Source: Thermoplasmatota archaeon
GTDB taxonomy: Archaea; Thermoplasmatota; E2; UBA202; JdFR-43
Reading direction: 5' to 3'
DNA length: 63,839 nucleotides
NCBI GenBank assembly: GCA_029258955.1
Contig: JAPDJT010000029.1
Location: 1 to 63,839 of the forward strand
Shown: in pieces, positions 9,601 to 15,408 of the stretch
How positions within the stretch are numbered: position 1 is the stretch's first letter
How the letters are laid out: every line of letters begins with the position of its first letter
Program-made: the position numbers and the translations under genes
The notes under the pieces: generated by a model
Databases searched by the model: none
Seen by the model: only the letters and a program-made list of their open reading frames with translations
Told to the model about the DNA's origin: nothing

Positions 9601-10401
9601 AACCCCAACATAAAATGGAGGTATTATCGCATCAAAATAATCACTTGCTTCAACCATTACTGACATATTTCCTTCAATTACTCTAAACTCATAATAGCCT
9701 GAATCATTGCTGAATGTAACATTTCCAAAAGATGTATTTCTTCCAAAAATCATAACATATGCATTTTTTATTGGCAAGGCAGTGTCCTTATCTTTAATAT
9801 ATCCCTTAACAATGCCTACCAATGGTTCCAAACACAAATCAACATTTCTTGTTTCACCAGCTCCAACAGTTCCTAGCATTTTTACATCATAATAGTATCC
9901 GCCTGCAACTGCTCCAATAGTTATATTTGATGCCGGAACCCATAATTCATAATAGCCATTTTCATCGCTAAAAGTGAAATTAAACCCATAGAAGAAATCA
10001 TTATGAAATGTAGCACTCACATTTGCATTTGCTATAGGCATGCCAGTTTTATTATCATATACATGCCCTTTTATTAAAACTGTGTCTTCTGGAGAAGCAG
10101 GCAGAGTAATATTTTTCCATTCTGTGCCATCTACAACAAAATATCCTGTTGAATTACTTACAGTAATATATTCGTTTCCTCTTTGTTTACTATATTCTGC
10201 AGATATATTTGCATTTCCCACTGGCAAAGAAAACTCATAATACCCATTTATACCTGTAAGAGTATTTTTTTCATAGTTATGCTTGCCATCTGTCCATGTT
10301 ATTGTAACTGATGCATTTTGCGCTGGCTCTGCTTCTAAACCAAGTGGAATTGTAACGGCAACTAGAAACAAAACCCCAATTATAAGTAACAACTTTTTCA
10401 T
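3640..10401 (-). CDS. Giant surface protein: signal peptide, regulatory-like beta domains, two NosD-like beta-helices, Ig/Fn3 modules, C-terminal membrane anchor
   Basis: A 2253-residue secreted, membrane-anchored protein. It starts with a signal peptide (MKKLLLIIGVLFLVAVTIPL). Four or five carboxypeptidase-regulatory/Cna-B-like domains follow (~28-390), with recurring NANVSA- and GYYEF-type motifs. The first parallel beta-helix starts near GNYTTIQEAINAASDGDII (~420-800) and has NNTI/GIYI-type rungs. An Fn3/Big-like module follows (ATNPNPVNGSTDVSTNP). The second, longer beta-helix spans ~990-1690. After it come two more Fn3-like modules, an InlB-type repeat (AGIISMNPAGGVYEEGT), two near-duplicate Ig-like domains (RIDGGEWKEA in each), a TM helix (WLIIGVVIVIIAIVAIAVLY) and LRKK. 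It carries very many N-X-S/T sequons. The role is probably adhesion, envelope structure or polysaccharide binding or cleavage; no catalytic residues can be assigned. Internal plus-strand ORFs are shadows. Confidence 0.9.
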   Translation of the reverse strand: MKKLLLIIGVLFLVAVTIPLGLEAEPAQNASVTITWTDGKHNYEKNTLTGINGYYEFSLPVGNANISAEYSKQRGNEYITVSNSTGYFVVDGTEWKNITLPASPEDTVLIKGHVYDNKTGMPIANANVSATFHNDFFYGFNFTFSDENGYYELWVPASNITIGAVAGGYYYDVKMLGTVGAGETRNVDLCLEPLVGIVKGYIKDKDTALPIKNAYVMIFGRNTSFGNVTFSNDSGYYEFRVIEGNMSVMVEASDYFDAIIPPFYVGVGETKWVNITMTHFVDDNAWVVGRVLDKNNQPISNANVSVVGSITLFGKIGDFVREGKTDAIGHYNISVPAYALPYGMTTIYSVVAEKEGYFANSTSGTIQIFPGETKYMDDIYLEQKPPENCVVKGYVYIKSVPTKKIHYVGGTGSGNYTTIQEAINAASDGDIIKVYPGTYDGPIVINKEIKLIGDPVIDGHGDYGIKIEANNTLVENFTVFNCSYGIYARNLSFTLHNITIRNCTVYDCENYGIWMHYANDVFVENNTIYNVSMAGIVIWYANGGGIKNNEIFDSGNALPISGCSNLVISGNKIHDNSGDGIKITGNSIHNKIIANHVYNNTGYYGGIYVYTSHYNEITDNHIYNNTKYGIYIDGSHDNTISHNYVYKNGYDGIYLTQDGNNNSISSNPVYNNSRYGIIVYGSNNTINNNSIHHNQNGIVIKDTATNNNITLNKMENNSICGIYLIGDSNTVKSNSMIYNGYGIHILGSNNTILSNEIANCNRGVYVGETAKNNEIKDNNIQDSSSYEMRIYGQNNIFTNNTINSTKFSFTYGGNLTIKDASMPALPPPHWQSIGKFLKIEKLDSKPAWMNIRIYYDDSDVVGLYEFTLKIWKYAGSWQEDGWNGTRYLDMINNIVGVNITSFSIFAPLAMTPNHLPYATNPNPVNGSTDVSTNPTLSVVVHDEDGDTLNVSFYDASSDTLIGYVDGVLPGNTASIVWSGLSQGTTYYWYVILNDSYEENKSDVWHFTTTLPKPTVVYVDDDYDSSTSGWGYDHFANITDGINGVASGGIVYVYEGVYEESIGINKKVSIISLNGTANTIIKASGQNAVTMNYPCLLDGFTIRDAHADYDNVRGIWVKADGCIIKNVTITNITAIQNESKVIYTYGIMINYADNCIIENVTIYDIEGNDSTAYGIYVHESDNDSFKNITIFNITSVSTAYGMYISYGENSELVGINIDNVDGSSSYGIRTGYADNNILRWINVMESKYGIALDSYSDYNIIENCVVANNTLYGIIIGRATYNIIKNNNVHDNRYGITLWIDCYNNTIENNTIFSNDYYGVYFYSENMLNIIKGNVIYNNQYGIYLNELAGNNTIFSNYIYNNAVDGMRIYSGYNNISFNHVYNNSKYGILISSGESNTVYANYIHDNGEDGIRISSYSSNNTIISNNIYNNSDDGIKLYYYTDGNIIKNNYIYNNSDGIEISYKNHTNNVIRGNFIYNNRYNGIFSDAIAINNTIMDNEIYDNGNNGIYIKSGGKFNSILNCDIYSNGYYGIRLENSINNTISDCNIYLNGDDGILIYSNSNNNSISNCNIYSNNDFGIWISTSSNYNNISGCNIHSNKNTGVGMGFSSIHNVIYDCNIYDNGGDGVYISSSNNVISGCNISNNYRGINIQASSNEIKSNYITGNQYGIYIGSVNNNIIYNNYFNNTINAYDEGNNIWNISKTAGTNIIGGAWLGGNYWHDYAGNDTDGDDLGDTMLPYNCSGNIANGGDWHPLLVPTNHPPAVPYNPTPSDGATDVELDVTLQWQCYDPDGDALSYDIYFGLSSSSLEKKAGNITSASYPISNLQYSTTYYWRVVAWDEYGAKSIGPVWSFTTKEDTPPAVSNPHPANGSTGIAINPILAVDVDDADGDMLTVTFYDASDDSVIGMVENASPGSTVSIVWQGLQYSTTYSWYVIVSDGIKSTKSPTWTFTTKAKPQYTLTVSVNPEGAGIISMNPAGGVYEEGTIVTLTAIANEGYVFAYWSGDASGTNPTIQIIMNSNKNIIANFQLPNTPPQIEITEPENGTVVSGVLMIQGKAWDMDGNDTLQKVEIRIDGGEWKEAEGTTLWSYSWDTTKVANGWHTIEARAYDGIDYSNIAKITVNVQNVENNPPEIEITEPMNGSVVKGSIVVKGKAWDKDGNESLVKVEIRIDGGEWKEATGTINWAYTLDTTKLSNGWHTIEIRAYDGIDYSNIATTKINVQNEKEEKGMPWLIIGVVIVIIAIVAIAVLYLRKK

Positions 10402-10621
10402 GGGATTATATTAAAAATTCTTAAAAATTTTTTGAAAATGCAACATTTAGGTTGTGTAATGAACAAATTTGTTATTTGTATAACCCTAACTGTTAATGAT
10501 GTTGTAAATTCCCTTTATATAATTGCATTGTGACTTATTATACGCATTGTAGCCAATTTACAAATTGAAGGAGGGGGATTTCTTAATAATATACAAGTCA
10601 CTATTGATAAATTCCGGGTCT
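10402..10621. other. Intergenic: promoter side of the giant gene
   Basis: No coding signal seen. A TATA-like tttttaag on the minus strand (about 10422-10430) lies ~26 nt upstream of the giant gene's ATG. The rest is AT-rich sequence running into repeat copy 2, which starts just after ttccgggtctg, a motif that recurs in the 55.7-kb repeat locus. Confidence 0.3.
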
Positions 10622-10836
10622 GTCGAAAATTAAATGAAATAGGATGTGTCATAGTAAATTCTCTTCCATGCAATAATAACCAATGATAGCCAATTCTTCT
10701 ATTTGTTCAACAAACCCATAAATTCCTGAATAAATATAAGATGCTAATTGCAGGAAAAAGAATAATATGCATTGCTATTGTTAATGAAAAAGCTATAACA
10801 ACAATCCATTTCATTTTGATTTCTTATAATTTCACA
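10622..10836. repeat. Intergenic palindromic repeat, copy 2 (inverted pair)
   Basis: The plus half (10622-10715) reads gtcgaaaattaaatgaaat, then gtcatagtaaatt, ccatgcaataa and a tail with caatgatagccaattcttc. The minus half (10765-10836), reverse-complemented, reads aaaatgaaatgg, then ttgttatagc, then aacaatagcaatgc. The two arms face each other with ~50 nt between them. The locus separates the divergent giant gene and hyp operon and ends just upstream of the hypC TATA box. Confidence 0.6.
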
Positions 10837-10849
10837 TTAACAATAGCAA

Positions 10850-10859
10850 ACAATATATA
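10850..10859 (+). promoter_or_regulatory. TATA box of the hyp operon
   Basis: The sequence caatatatat is centred ~26 nt upstream of the GTG at 10880. This supports a leaderless transcript beginning at or next to that GTG, and therefore the shorter HypC. Confidence 0.55.
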
Positions 10860-10879
10860 TGAAAGAGTTTTTTCTAAGC

Positions 10880-11095
10880 GTGTGTCTTGCAGTGCCAGCA
10901 AAAGTTATTGAAATAAAAGAGAATAAGGCAAAGGTAGATTATGGAGGAATAATAAGAGATGTGGATATTTCCTTAGTTAATGTAAAGCCGGGGGATTATG
11001 TGATAGTTCATGCTGGTTTTGCCATACAAGTATTAAATGAAAAAGATGCTAAGGAAACTTTAAGAATTTTTGAAGAGTTGTTAGAAAATGCATGA
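10880..11095 (+). CDS. hypC: [NiFe]-hydrogenase maturation chaperone HypC
   Basis: HypC binds HypD and the Fe(CN)2CO precursor and carries it to the hydrogenase large subunit. Its essential cysteine must follow the initiator. The open frame reaches an ATG at 10859, but starting at the GTG at 10880 gives (M)CLAVPAKVIEI, exactly the family N-terminus, and the upstream ATG overlaps the TATA box. This yields ~71 residues, the normal HypC size, with the beta-barrel segments DYGGIIRDVDISLV and GDYVIVHAGFAIQVL. The 3' end overlaps hypA by 8 nt. It is the first gene of a hypC-hypA-hypD-wHTH operon. Confidence 0.92.
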   Translation: MCLAVPAKVIEIKENKAKVDYGGIIRDVDISLVNVKPGDYVIVHAGFAIQVLNEKDAKETLRIFEELLENA

Positions 11096-11480
11096 GTTTT
11101 CAACCATGCAATCAATTGTAAATGCAGTTCTAGAAGAAGCAAAAAAGCATAATGCAAAGGAGATAAGTAAAGTTATTTTACAGATTGGAGAACTTACATT
11201 TTTGGGCAAGGAGCAATTAAAATTTGCATTTGATATATTAAAGGAAGGAACTATTATGGAAAAAGCTGAGCTTGTTATAGAGGATGTAAAGGCTAAAATT
11301 AAATGTAATTATTGTGGTTATGAAGGTGGGGTTGAATATGGACTTAAAGATGAATTTCATATATATTTTCCTATATTAAAATGCCCAAATTGTGGAAAAA
11401 ATGTTGAGATTGTAAAAGGGAGAGAATGTAATATAAAAAGTGTTGAGATGGAGATTGAAGATGCTACAATTAAGAGATAG
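11088..11480 (+). CDS. hypA: Hydrogenase nickel-insertion protein HypA
   Basis: HypA delivers nickel to the hydrogenase large subunit together with HypB. The N-terminal MHEFS carries the conserved nickel ligand His2. The zinc domain has two CX2C pairs (CNYC and CPNC) about 40 residues apart. The 130-residue length is slightly above the usual ~115, mainly at the C-terminus. It overlaps hypC (8 nt) and hypD (20 nt), indicating translational coupling. The operon lacks hypB, which lies 8 kb away at 19.2-19.8 kb. Confidence 0.93.
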   Translation: MHEFSTMQSIVNAVLEEAKKHNAKEISKVILQIGELTFLGKEQLKFAFDILKEGTIMEKAELVIEDVKAKIKCNYCGYEGGVEYGLKDEFHIYFPILKCPNCGKNVEIVKGRECNIKSVEMEIEDATIKR

Positions 11481-12522
11481 AAATATTGCCGAAAAATTAT
11501 TGGAAAAAATAAAGAAAGCAAACTTAAAATTGAAAATAATGCATGTATGTGGAACACATCAAGATACTATTGTAAAATATGGATTAGATAACTTATTAAG
11601 GAAAATTGGCATTGAGTTAATTCAAGGACCAGGTTGTCCAGTATGTGTTACTACTTCTGAGGAAATAAGCAAAGCTATTCTTTTAGCAGAGAAAGGAAAG
11701 ACGATTGCTACTTTTGGAGATATGATAAAAGTGCCTGCAGGAAAAAAATCGCTTGAAAAAGTAAGAGCTGATGGAGCAGATGTTAAAATTGTTTACAGCA
11801 TAGATGATGCAATAAAAATGGCTAAGGAAAAGGAAATAATCTTTCTTGGTGTTGGTTTTGAAACAACTGCTCCATCAACTGCAGTAAGTTTGCTTAAAGA
11901 GCCTAAAAATTTTTCGGTGCTTAGCTTCCATCGATATATCCCTCCTGCTTTAGATGCATTGCTTGGAATGGGAGAAGTAAAAATTGATGGGATAATTTGT
12001 CCTGGGCATGTCTCTACAATTATAGGCATGATGCCATATGAGCCTATTGCTAAAAAATATAAAATTCCGCATGTAATAGCTGGTTTCGAGCCCTTGGATG
12101 TATTAATGGCAGTATATATGATTGTAAAGCAAATCGAAGAAGGAAGATATGAGGTGGAGAATGAATATATAAGATGTGTAAAGAAAGAGGGAAATTTAAA
12201 GGCAAAAGAGGTTTTAAAGGAAGTTTTTGAGCCAGCAGATGCAAAATGGAGGGGTTTTCCTGTAATAAAACAATCAAAAATGAAAATAAAGGATAAATTT
12301 GAAGATTTTGACGCAGATAAAATATATGAAGATTTAATAGAAGACATGGAAGTGCCACCAGAACCTAAGGGATGTAGGTGTGGAGAAGTGCTTAGAGGAT
12401 TAATATGTCCTCAGGACTGCCCTTTATTTGGTAGAATTTGCAATCCTTCCAATCCAGTTGGTCCTTGCATGGTTTCTGCAGAAGGAGCTTGTAATATAGA
12501 GTACAGATATAAAAATGATTGA
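11461..12522 (+). CDS. hypD: Hydrogenase iron-cofactor assembly protein HypD
   Basis: HypD is the [4Fe-4S] scaffold on which Fe(CN)2CO is built with HypC and HypE. Family motifs are all present: HVCGTHQ, GPGCPVC, GVGFETTAP, FHRYIPP, CPGHVS, the C-terminal cluster region CRCGEVLRGLICPQDCPLFG and GPCMVSAEGAC. The frame opens at 11440 inside hypA, but the ATG at 11461 (MLQLRDR) gives the family start and length (353 residues). hypE and hypF are not in this window. Confidence 0.94.
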   Translation: MLQLRDRNIAEKLLEKIKKANLKLKIMHVCGTHQDTIVKYGLDNLLRKIGIELIQGPGCPVCVTTSEEISKAILLAEKGKTIATFGDMIKVPAGKKSLEKVRADGADVKIVYSIDDAIKMAKEKEIIFLGVGFETTAPSTAVSLLKEPKNFSVLSFHRYIPPALDALLGMGEVKIDGIICPGHVSTIIGMMPYEPIAKKYKIPHVIAGFEPLDVLMAVYMIVKQIEEGRYEVENEYIRCVKKEGNLKAKEVLKEVFEPADAKWRGFPVIKQSKMKIKDKFEDFDADKIYEDLIEDMEVPPEPKGCRCGEVLRGLICPQDCPLFGRICNPSNPVGPCMVSAEGACNIEYRYKND

Positions 12523-12826
12523 AATAAAAATAGGGACTTTGGAAGAAAGAATCATTAAAATTTTACAGAGTCAATATCCTATTACTTTGGAAGAAATGAG
12601 TAAAAAATTGGGTATAAGCAAGGAAAGAACAAAAACTGAATTGTTAAAGTTGCAAAATAGAGGGATTTTAGTTTTAGAGCCATTGCCAGATAAAACTTTT
12701 GTTAGGCTAATTAGATTTGATATAAGATTTGTTGGGAAAAGGAAGCAATATAAGTTTATAAAGAAAAAGAAAGGAAAAATTAAAAAAGTAGATGATGAAA
12801 AAAGCGATAATATAATGTATGCATAG
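12515..12826 (+). CDS. Winged helix-turn-helix DNA-binding protein
   Basis: 103 residues. Positions ~8-60 form a wHTH: ITLEEMSKKLGISKERTKTE is the helix-turn-helix, followed by a wing. The tail is very basic (KRKQYKFIKKKKGKIKK). It overlaps the hypD stop by 8 nt, so it is the last gene of the hyp operon and is probably an ArsR/MarR-like regulator. Control of hydrogenase genes is a guess from position alone. Confidence 0.65.
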   Translation: MIEIKIGTLEERIIKILQSQYPITLEEMSKKLGISKERTKTELLKLQNRGILVLEPLPDKTFVRLIRFDIRFVGKRKQYKFIKKKKGKIKKVDDEKSDNIMYA

Positions 12827-12827
12827 C

Positions 12828-13553
12828 TTATCTAGCCAACAAATCCATTGGTTCTATGATTCCCAGATATTCCTTATTTTTGCAGATAACAGCAAAACCT
12901 TGCTCCTCTAAAACATCAATTATATCTTTTAAATCATCATTTGGATTGTTTGTAACTGCAGGCTCTGCATATCCTTTTACAGGAGCATCAAGCAAGGTTG
13001 TTCTTTCTTGATGATAATCTGTTGTTTTTTTGTGGGTTGTTATTATTCTGAGGATATTCTCTATGCCGAGGATTCCATAAAATTTTTTACCAGTTAAAAT
13101 GGGGAGTATTCTTTCATTTGCTTTTTTCATCTGATTAATTGCATTTCCAATACTTTCATTTTCATCAATGGGCTCAATATATCTCATAAAAGTTTCTGCT
13201 TTACCCTCCACACCAATCTTTTTTATCAAATCTATTGCATTTACATAACCCAAAATATCTTTCTCTGAAGTTACAATAATGGTATCGATTCCGCTTTTTA
13301 CCATTTTTTGTTTTGCTTTTTCAATGGAATATGTTGCATCTAATTTAGGCACACCAACAACAAAATCTTTAATTTTTTCTTTCTTGCTCAATTTTGTTTT
13401 TATTAGTCTTCTTTCATCAATTATTCCCCACGGTTTTTTTCCATCCATAACAATTGGAAAATCTGATTCTCCATAAAAATAGCCAAAAACTTTACTTATT
13501 TCATCATTTTTATCAACCAACTTAAAATCTTTTCTCGCCAATTCTCCAATCAT
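12828..13553 (-). CDS. Protein with tandem CBS domains
   Basis: 241 residues made up of four CBS-like motifs (two Bateman modules). Recognisable beta-alpha-beta segments are FPIVMDGKKPWGIIDERRL, IDTIIVTSEKDILGYVNAID, ERILPILTGKKFYGILGIEN and FAVICKNKEYLGIIEPMDLL. CBS pairs usually bind adenosyl nucleotides and regulate partners. No catalytic domain is attached. It is convergent with the wHTH gene (1 nt between stops). Confidence 0.8.
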   Translation of the reverse strand: MIGELARKDFKLVDKNDEISKVFGYFYGESDFPIVMDGKKPWGIIDERRLIKTKLSKKEKIKDFVVGVPKLDATYSIEKAKQKMVKSGIDTIIVTSEKDILGYVNAIDLIKKIGVEGKAETFMRYIEPIDENESIGNAINQMKKANERILPILTGKKFYGILGIENILRIITTHKKTTDYHQERTTLLDAPVKGYAEPAVTNNPNDDLKDIIDVLEEQGFAVICKNKEYLGIIEPMDLLAR

Positions 13554-13783
13554 CAGATATAATCATGCAAAGAATAATTAAAGTTTTGCATAACATGAAT
13601 ACTTGAAACAAGATTTTGTTAGGCAGAGACAGAAATGAGAACTGGAGATGTTAAGTAGAGTTAGTTAAGTAATAGTTGCAATACTCATTAGCATAAAAAA
13701 TTTATTATTAATAATTCTATTATCTATTATTATATTCTATTTTTGTTGCATAACAATCTAAAAATTGAGATGTATTATAGATT
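13554..13783. other. Intergenic region without clear features
   Basis: About 230 nt, very AT-rich, with no recognisable gene. It serves as the divergent promoter region for the CBS gene and the MazG-like gene. I see no clear copy of the palindromic repeat here. Confidence 0.25.
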
Positions 13784-14077
13784 ATGAATAGATTAATGGA
13801 AGAAATATTAAAGTTTGTTGAGGAAAGAGATTGGAAGAAATATCATAATCCAAAAGATTTGGCAATTTCAATAGCAATTGAATCTGCTGAATTGTTGGAG
13901 CATTTTCAGTGGAAAATGCCAAATTTTGATGAGATTAAAGGGAAGGAGGAGATTGCAGAAGAGATTGCAGACATTATGATTTATTGTTTGCTTTTCTTCT
14001 ATTATATGGGTGTAAAACCCGAAGAAACAATCATTAAAAAAATAAATAAGAATAGGGAGAAATATCCAATCAGCTAA
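13784..14077 (+). CDS. MazG-like nucleotide pyrophosphohydrolase
   Basis: 97 residues of the all-alpha NTP pyrophosphatase fold. The metal-binding motifs are ESAELLEHFQW (~31-41) and EEIAEEIADIMIY (~54-66), with a final KINKNREKYP. The short single-domain form resembles the RS21-C6/dCTPase-like group, which hydrolyses non-canonical or dC nucleotides. It is possibly a housecleaning enzyme, alongside the NUDIX gene nearby. A two-helix membrane ORF follows 7 nt after its stop. Confidence 0.85.
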   Translation: MNRLMEEILKFVEERDWKKYHNPKDLAISIAIESAELLEHFQWKMPNFDEIKGKEEIAEEIADIMIYCLLFFYYMGVKPEETIIKKINKNREKYPIS

Positions 14078-14084
14078 AATATTG

Positions 14085-14249
14085 ATGAAAAAATTTGCCC
14101 CCATAATCTTATCTTTCCTAACATCTCTCGCAATATACACAACTTTCATAATTTATGGTGTAATGTTCCCAATTGAATATTTTTTAGTTTTATTTATGTT
14201 TCTAACCATTCTCTTCTATACTGTTTTCTATGGGCTGTATTATGATTAG
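14085..14249 (+). CDS. Small two-helix membrane protein (54 residues)
   Basis: The ATG at 14085 opens MKKFAPIILSFLTSLAIYTT... and ends GLYYD at a TAG (14247-14249). Two hydrophobic helices (residues ~5-27 and ~30-50) are separated by FPIE. It follows the MazG-like gene by 7 nt, so it is probably in the same transcript. No family recognised. Coding status rests on the helix pattern and spacing. Confidence 0.45.
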   Translation: MKKFAPIILSFLTSLAIYTTFIIYGVMFPIEYFLVLFMFLTILFYTVFYGLYYD

Positions 14250-14258
14250 AATTTAATG

Positions 14259-14338
14259 ATTAAAAAATAAATGAAAGAAGTGCTGTTATTAAATTCCCTT
14301 CCATGCATTATGGCATTGCAAATATTTTTTCATCACCA
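14259..14338. repeat. Intergenic palindromic repeat, copy 3
   Basis: The plus half contains ttaaaaaataaatgaaag, then gtgctgttattaaattccc, then ttccatgcatta. A short opposite arm, aatattttttcatcacc, lies at ~14321-14337. It sits between the membrane ORF and the 3' end of the NUDIX gene. Confidence 0.5.
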
Positions 14339-14398
14339 AATAATATAGAATGATTGGGACAGAATATGTTAATGCAATTTCTAATGGCTATTTTTTCA

Positions 14399-14758
14399 TT
14401 ATTTGTTTTTAAGAATATTTATAACTTTTTTATCTGCATCCATAAAATCATATTTTTGCAATTCTTTCATATTAACCCATTTTATATCTAAATGCTCCTT
14501 TGCAACTGGCTCTTCATTACATTCTGCAACAAAAACATGCAATCTTATTTTGCCAAAATCATATTTATGCTCAACAACACAAAATTTTTTCTTTACTTTA
14601 ACATCTATGCCTAACTCTTCTTTTAACTCCCTTTTCAAGCATTCTTCTATATTTTCCCCTTTTTCAACTTTTCCTCCTGGAAATTCCCATTTTCCTTCTT
14701 TTCTCTTAGCAATAAGAATTTTGCCATCTTTTTCAATTATTGCAGCAGTAACATCCAC
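14399..14758 (-). CDS. NUDIX hydrolase, MutT-like
   Basis: About 119 residues. The NUDIX box is complete (GGKVEKGENIEECLKR followed by ELKEELGI) and is preceded by the MutT-like WEFPG. This is a nucleoside diphosphate-X hydrolase, probably removing oxidised nucleotides. The frame is open to 14977, but residues encoded upstream do not look like a NUDIX start and overlap the divergent gene. A GTG at 14758 (or TTG at 14764) lies ~22 nt from the TATA box at 14776-14785 and gives the usual MutT length beginning (M)DVTAAIIEKDGKI. Confidence 0.85.
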   Translation of the reverse strand: MDVTAAIIEKDGKILIAKRKEGKWEFPGGKVEKGENIEECLKRELKEELGIDVKVKKKFCVVEHKYDFGKIRLHVFVAECNEEPVAKEHLDIKWVNMKELQKYDFMDADKKVINILKNK

Positions 14759-14775
14759 ATTCAAAAATGTATAAG

Positions 14776-14785
14776 CTTTTATATC
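14776..14785. promoter_or_regulatory. Single TATA box apparently serving two divergent genes
   Basis: The element cttttatatc reads as a TATA box on both strands (ttttatat on plus, gatataaaag on minus). Its centre is ~23.5 nt from the plus-strand ATG (14804) and ~22.5 nt from the minus-strand GTG (14758). No second TATA-like box is visible in the 45 nt between the two starts. Confidence 0.5.
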
Positions 14786-14803
14786 AATTTGCCATATTCT
14801 TGC

Positions 14804-15046
14804 ATGGAAAAAGGTTGGCGCAGAACACTTTTCTACATAGACATTATTGTCATCGCAATATTTGTCATAGCCACAGTATACATGGCAAAGGACATTTATA
14901 TGGCTGGCTACAACTGGGGAAATGCAACAGAATATGAAAAATACATGTGGAGATTTGCAAGAGATGTTGCATTTCAAACAGCATCCTTAGCTTGGATATT
15001 TTACCGCCTATTCAGATGTCAATTCCTCCTCCTCAAAAAGCCATAA
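14804..15046 (+). CDS. Small membrane protein, unknown function
   Basis: 80 residues from the ATG at 14804 (MEKGWRRTLFYIDIIVIAIF). An ATG at 14789 is possible, but 14804 matches the TATA spacing. One strong TM helix (~11-32), a short extracellular segment with the sequon NAT, then a second amphipathic or hydrophobic helix (~56-72). It ends 36 nt before the SRP RNA. No family recognised. Confidence 0.5.
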   Translation: MEKGWRRTLFYIDIIVIAIFVIATVYMAKDIYMAGYNWGNATEYEKYMWRFARDVAFQTASLAWIFYRLFRCQFLLLKKP

Positions 15047-15082
15047 ATTTATTAATTCCACCAAATTTTTAATTTGGCCAAT

Positions 15083-15399
15083 GGCACAGACTAGGCTGGG
15101 GGGTTAGGCGTCCCCTGTTACCGGAAATCGTCTTTAGCCGGAGCCGAAGCTGCCGAGGCGGCATACGTCGCCAAGCATGATCCAGTATCTGCCGATGAAA
15201 TCTCGTCCTCTGGGGCTGGAGGTGGCAAAGGAGCAAACTGGAGGGTTTGCTCCTTTGCCTTTATTCCGGCCAACGGGTTAGGCCCGGAAGGGAGCAGCCC
15301 AGCCGGAAACTACCGGTGCTCAGAGGGTAGCGGGATTGAGAAGGGTACTGGGGCAATCATGCTTGGTGGCGTGTGCCCACTTGGTGGCGTGTCTGTGCC
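15083..15399 (+). ncRNA. ffs: Signal recognition particle (7S) RNA
   Basis: About 317 nt of GC-rich sequence in an AT-rich genome. The ends pair (ggcacagac with gtctgtgcc). The helix 8 hallmark ggcccggaagggagcagcc is present at ~15281-15300. A perfect long hairpin at ~15224-15261 (ggcaaaggagcaaac with its complement) corresponds to helix 6. The 5' domain carries the archaeal ggggggttaggcgtcccc pattern. Helix 5 strands pair over a long range (ggcatacgtcgccaagcat with the 3' atgcttggtggcgtgtgcc, allowing G-U). A TATA-like aatttatt lies ~30 nt upstream. polB starts 9 nt after the 3' end. Confidence 0.96.
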
Positions 15400-15408
15400 G
15401 GCTAAAAA

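Noticed and set aside
4053-10240. Plus-strand ORFs inside the giant surface gene
   Set aside because: They are antisense shadows of repetitive beta-helix codons, rich in His/Leu/Cys with no promoter or domain.
10859-10879. Longer HypC starting at the ATG at 10859
   Set aside because: HypC needs its cysteine at position 2; the upstream ATG overlaps the TATA box.
15361-15393. Near-direct duplication of cttggtggcgtgt in the SRP RNA 3' end
   Set aside because: Both copies pair with different parts of the 5' strand (gctgccgag and cgtcgccaag) in helix 5, so normal RNA structure explains them.
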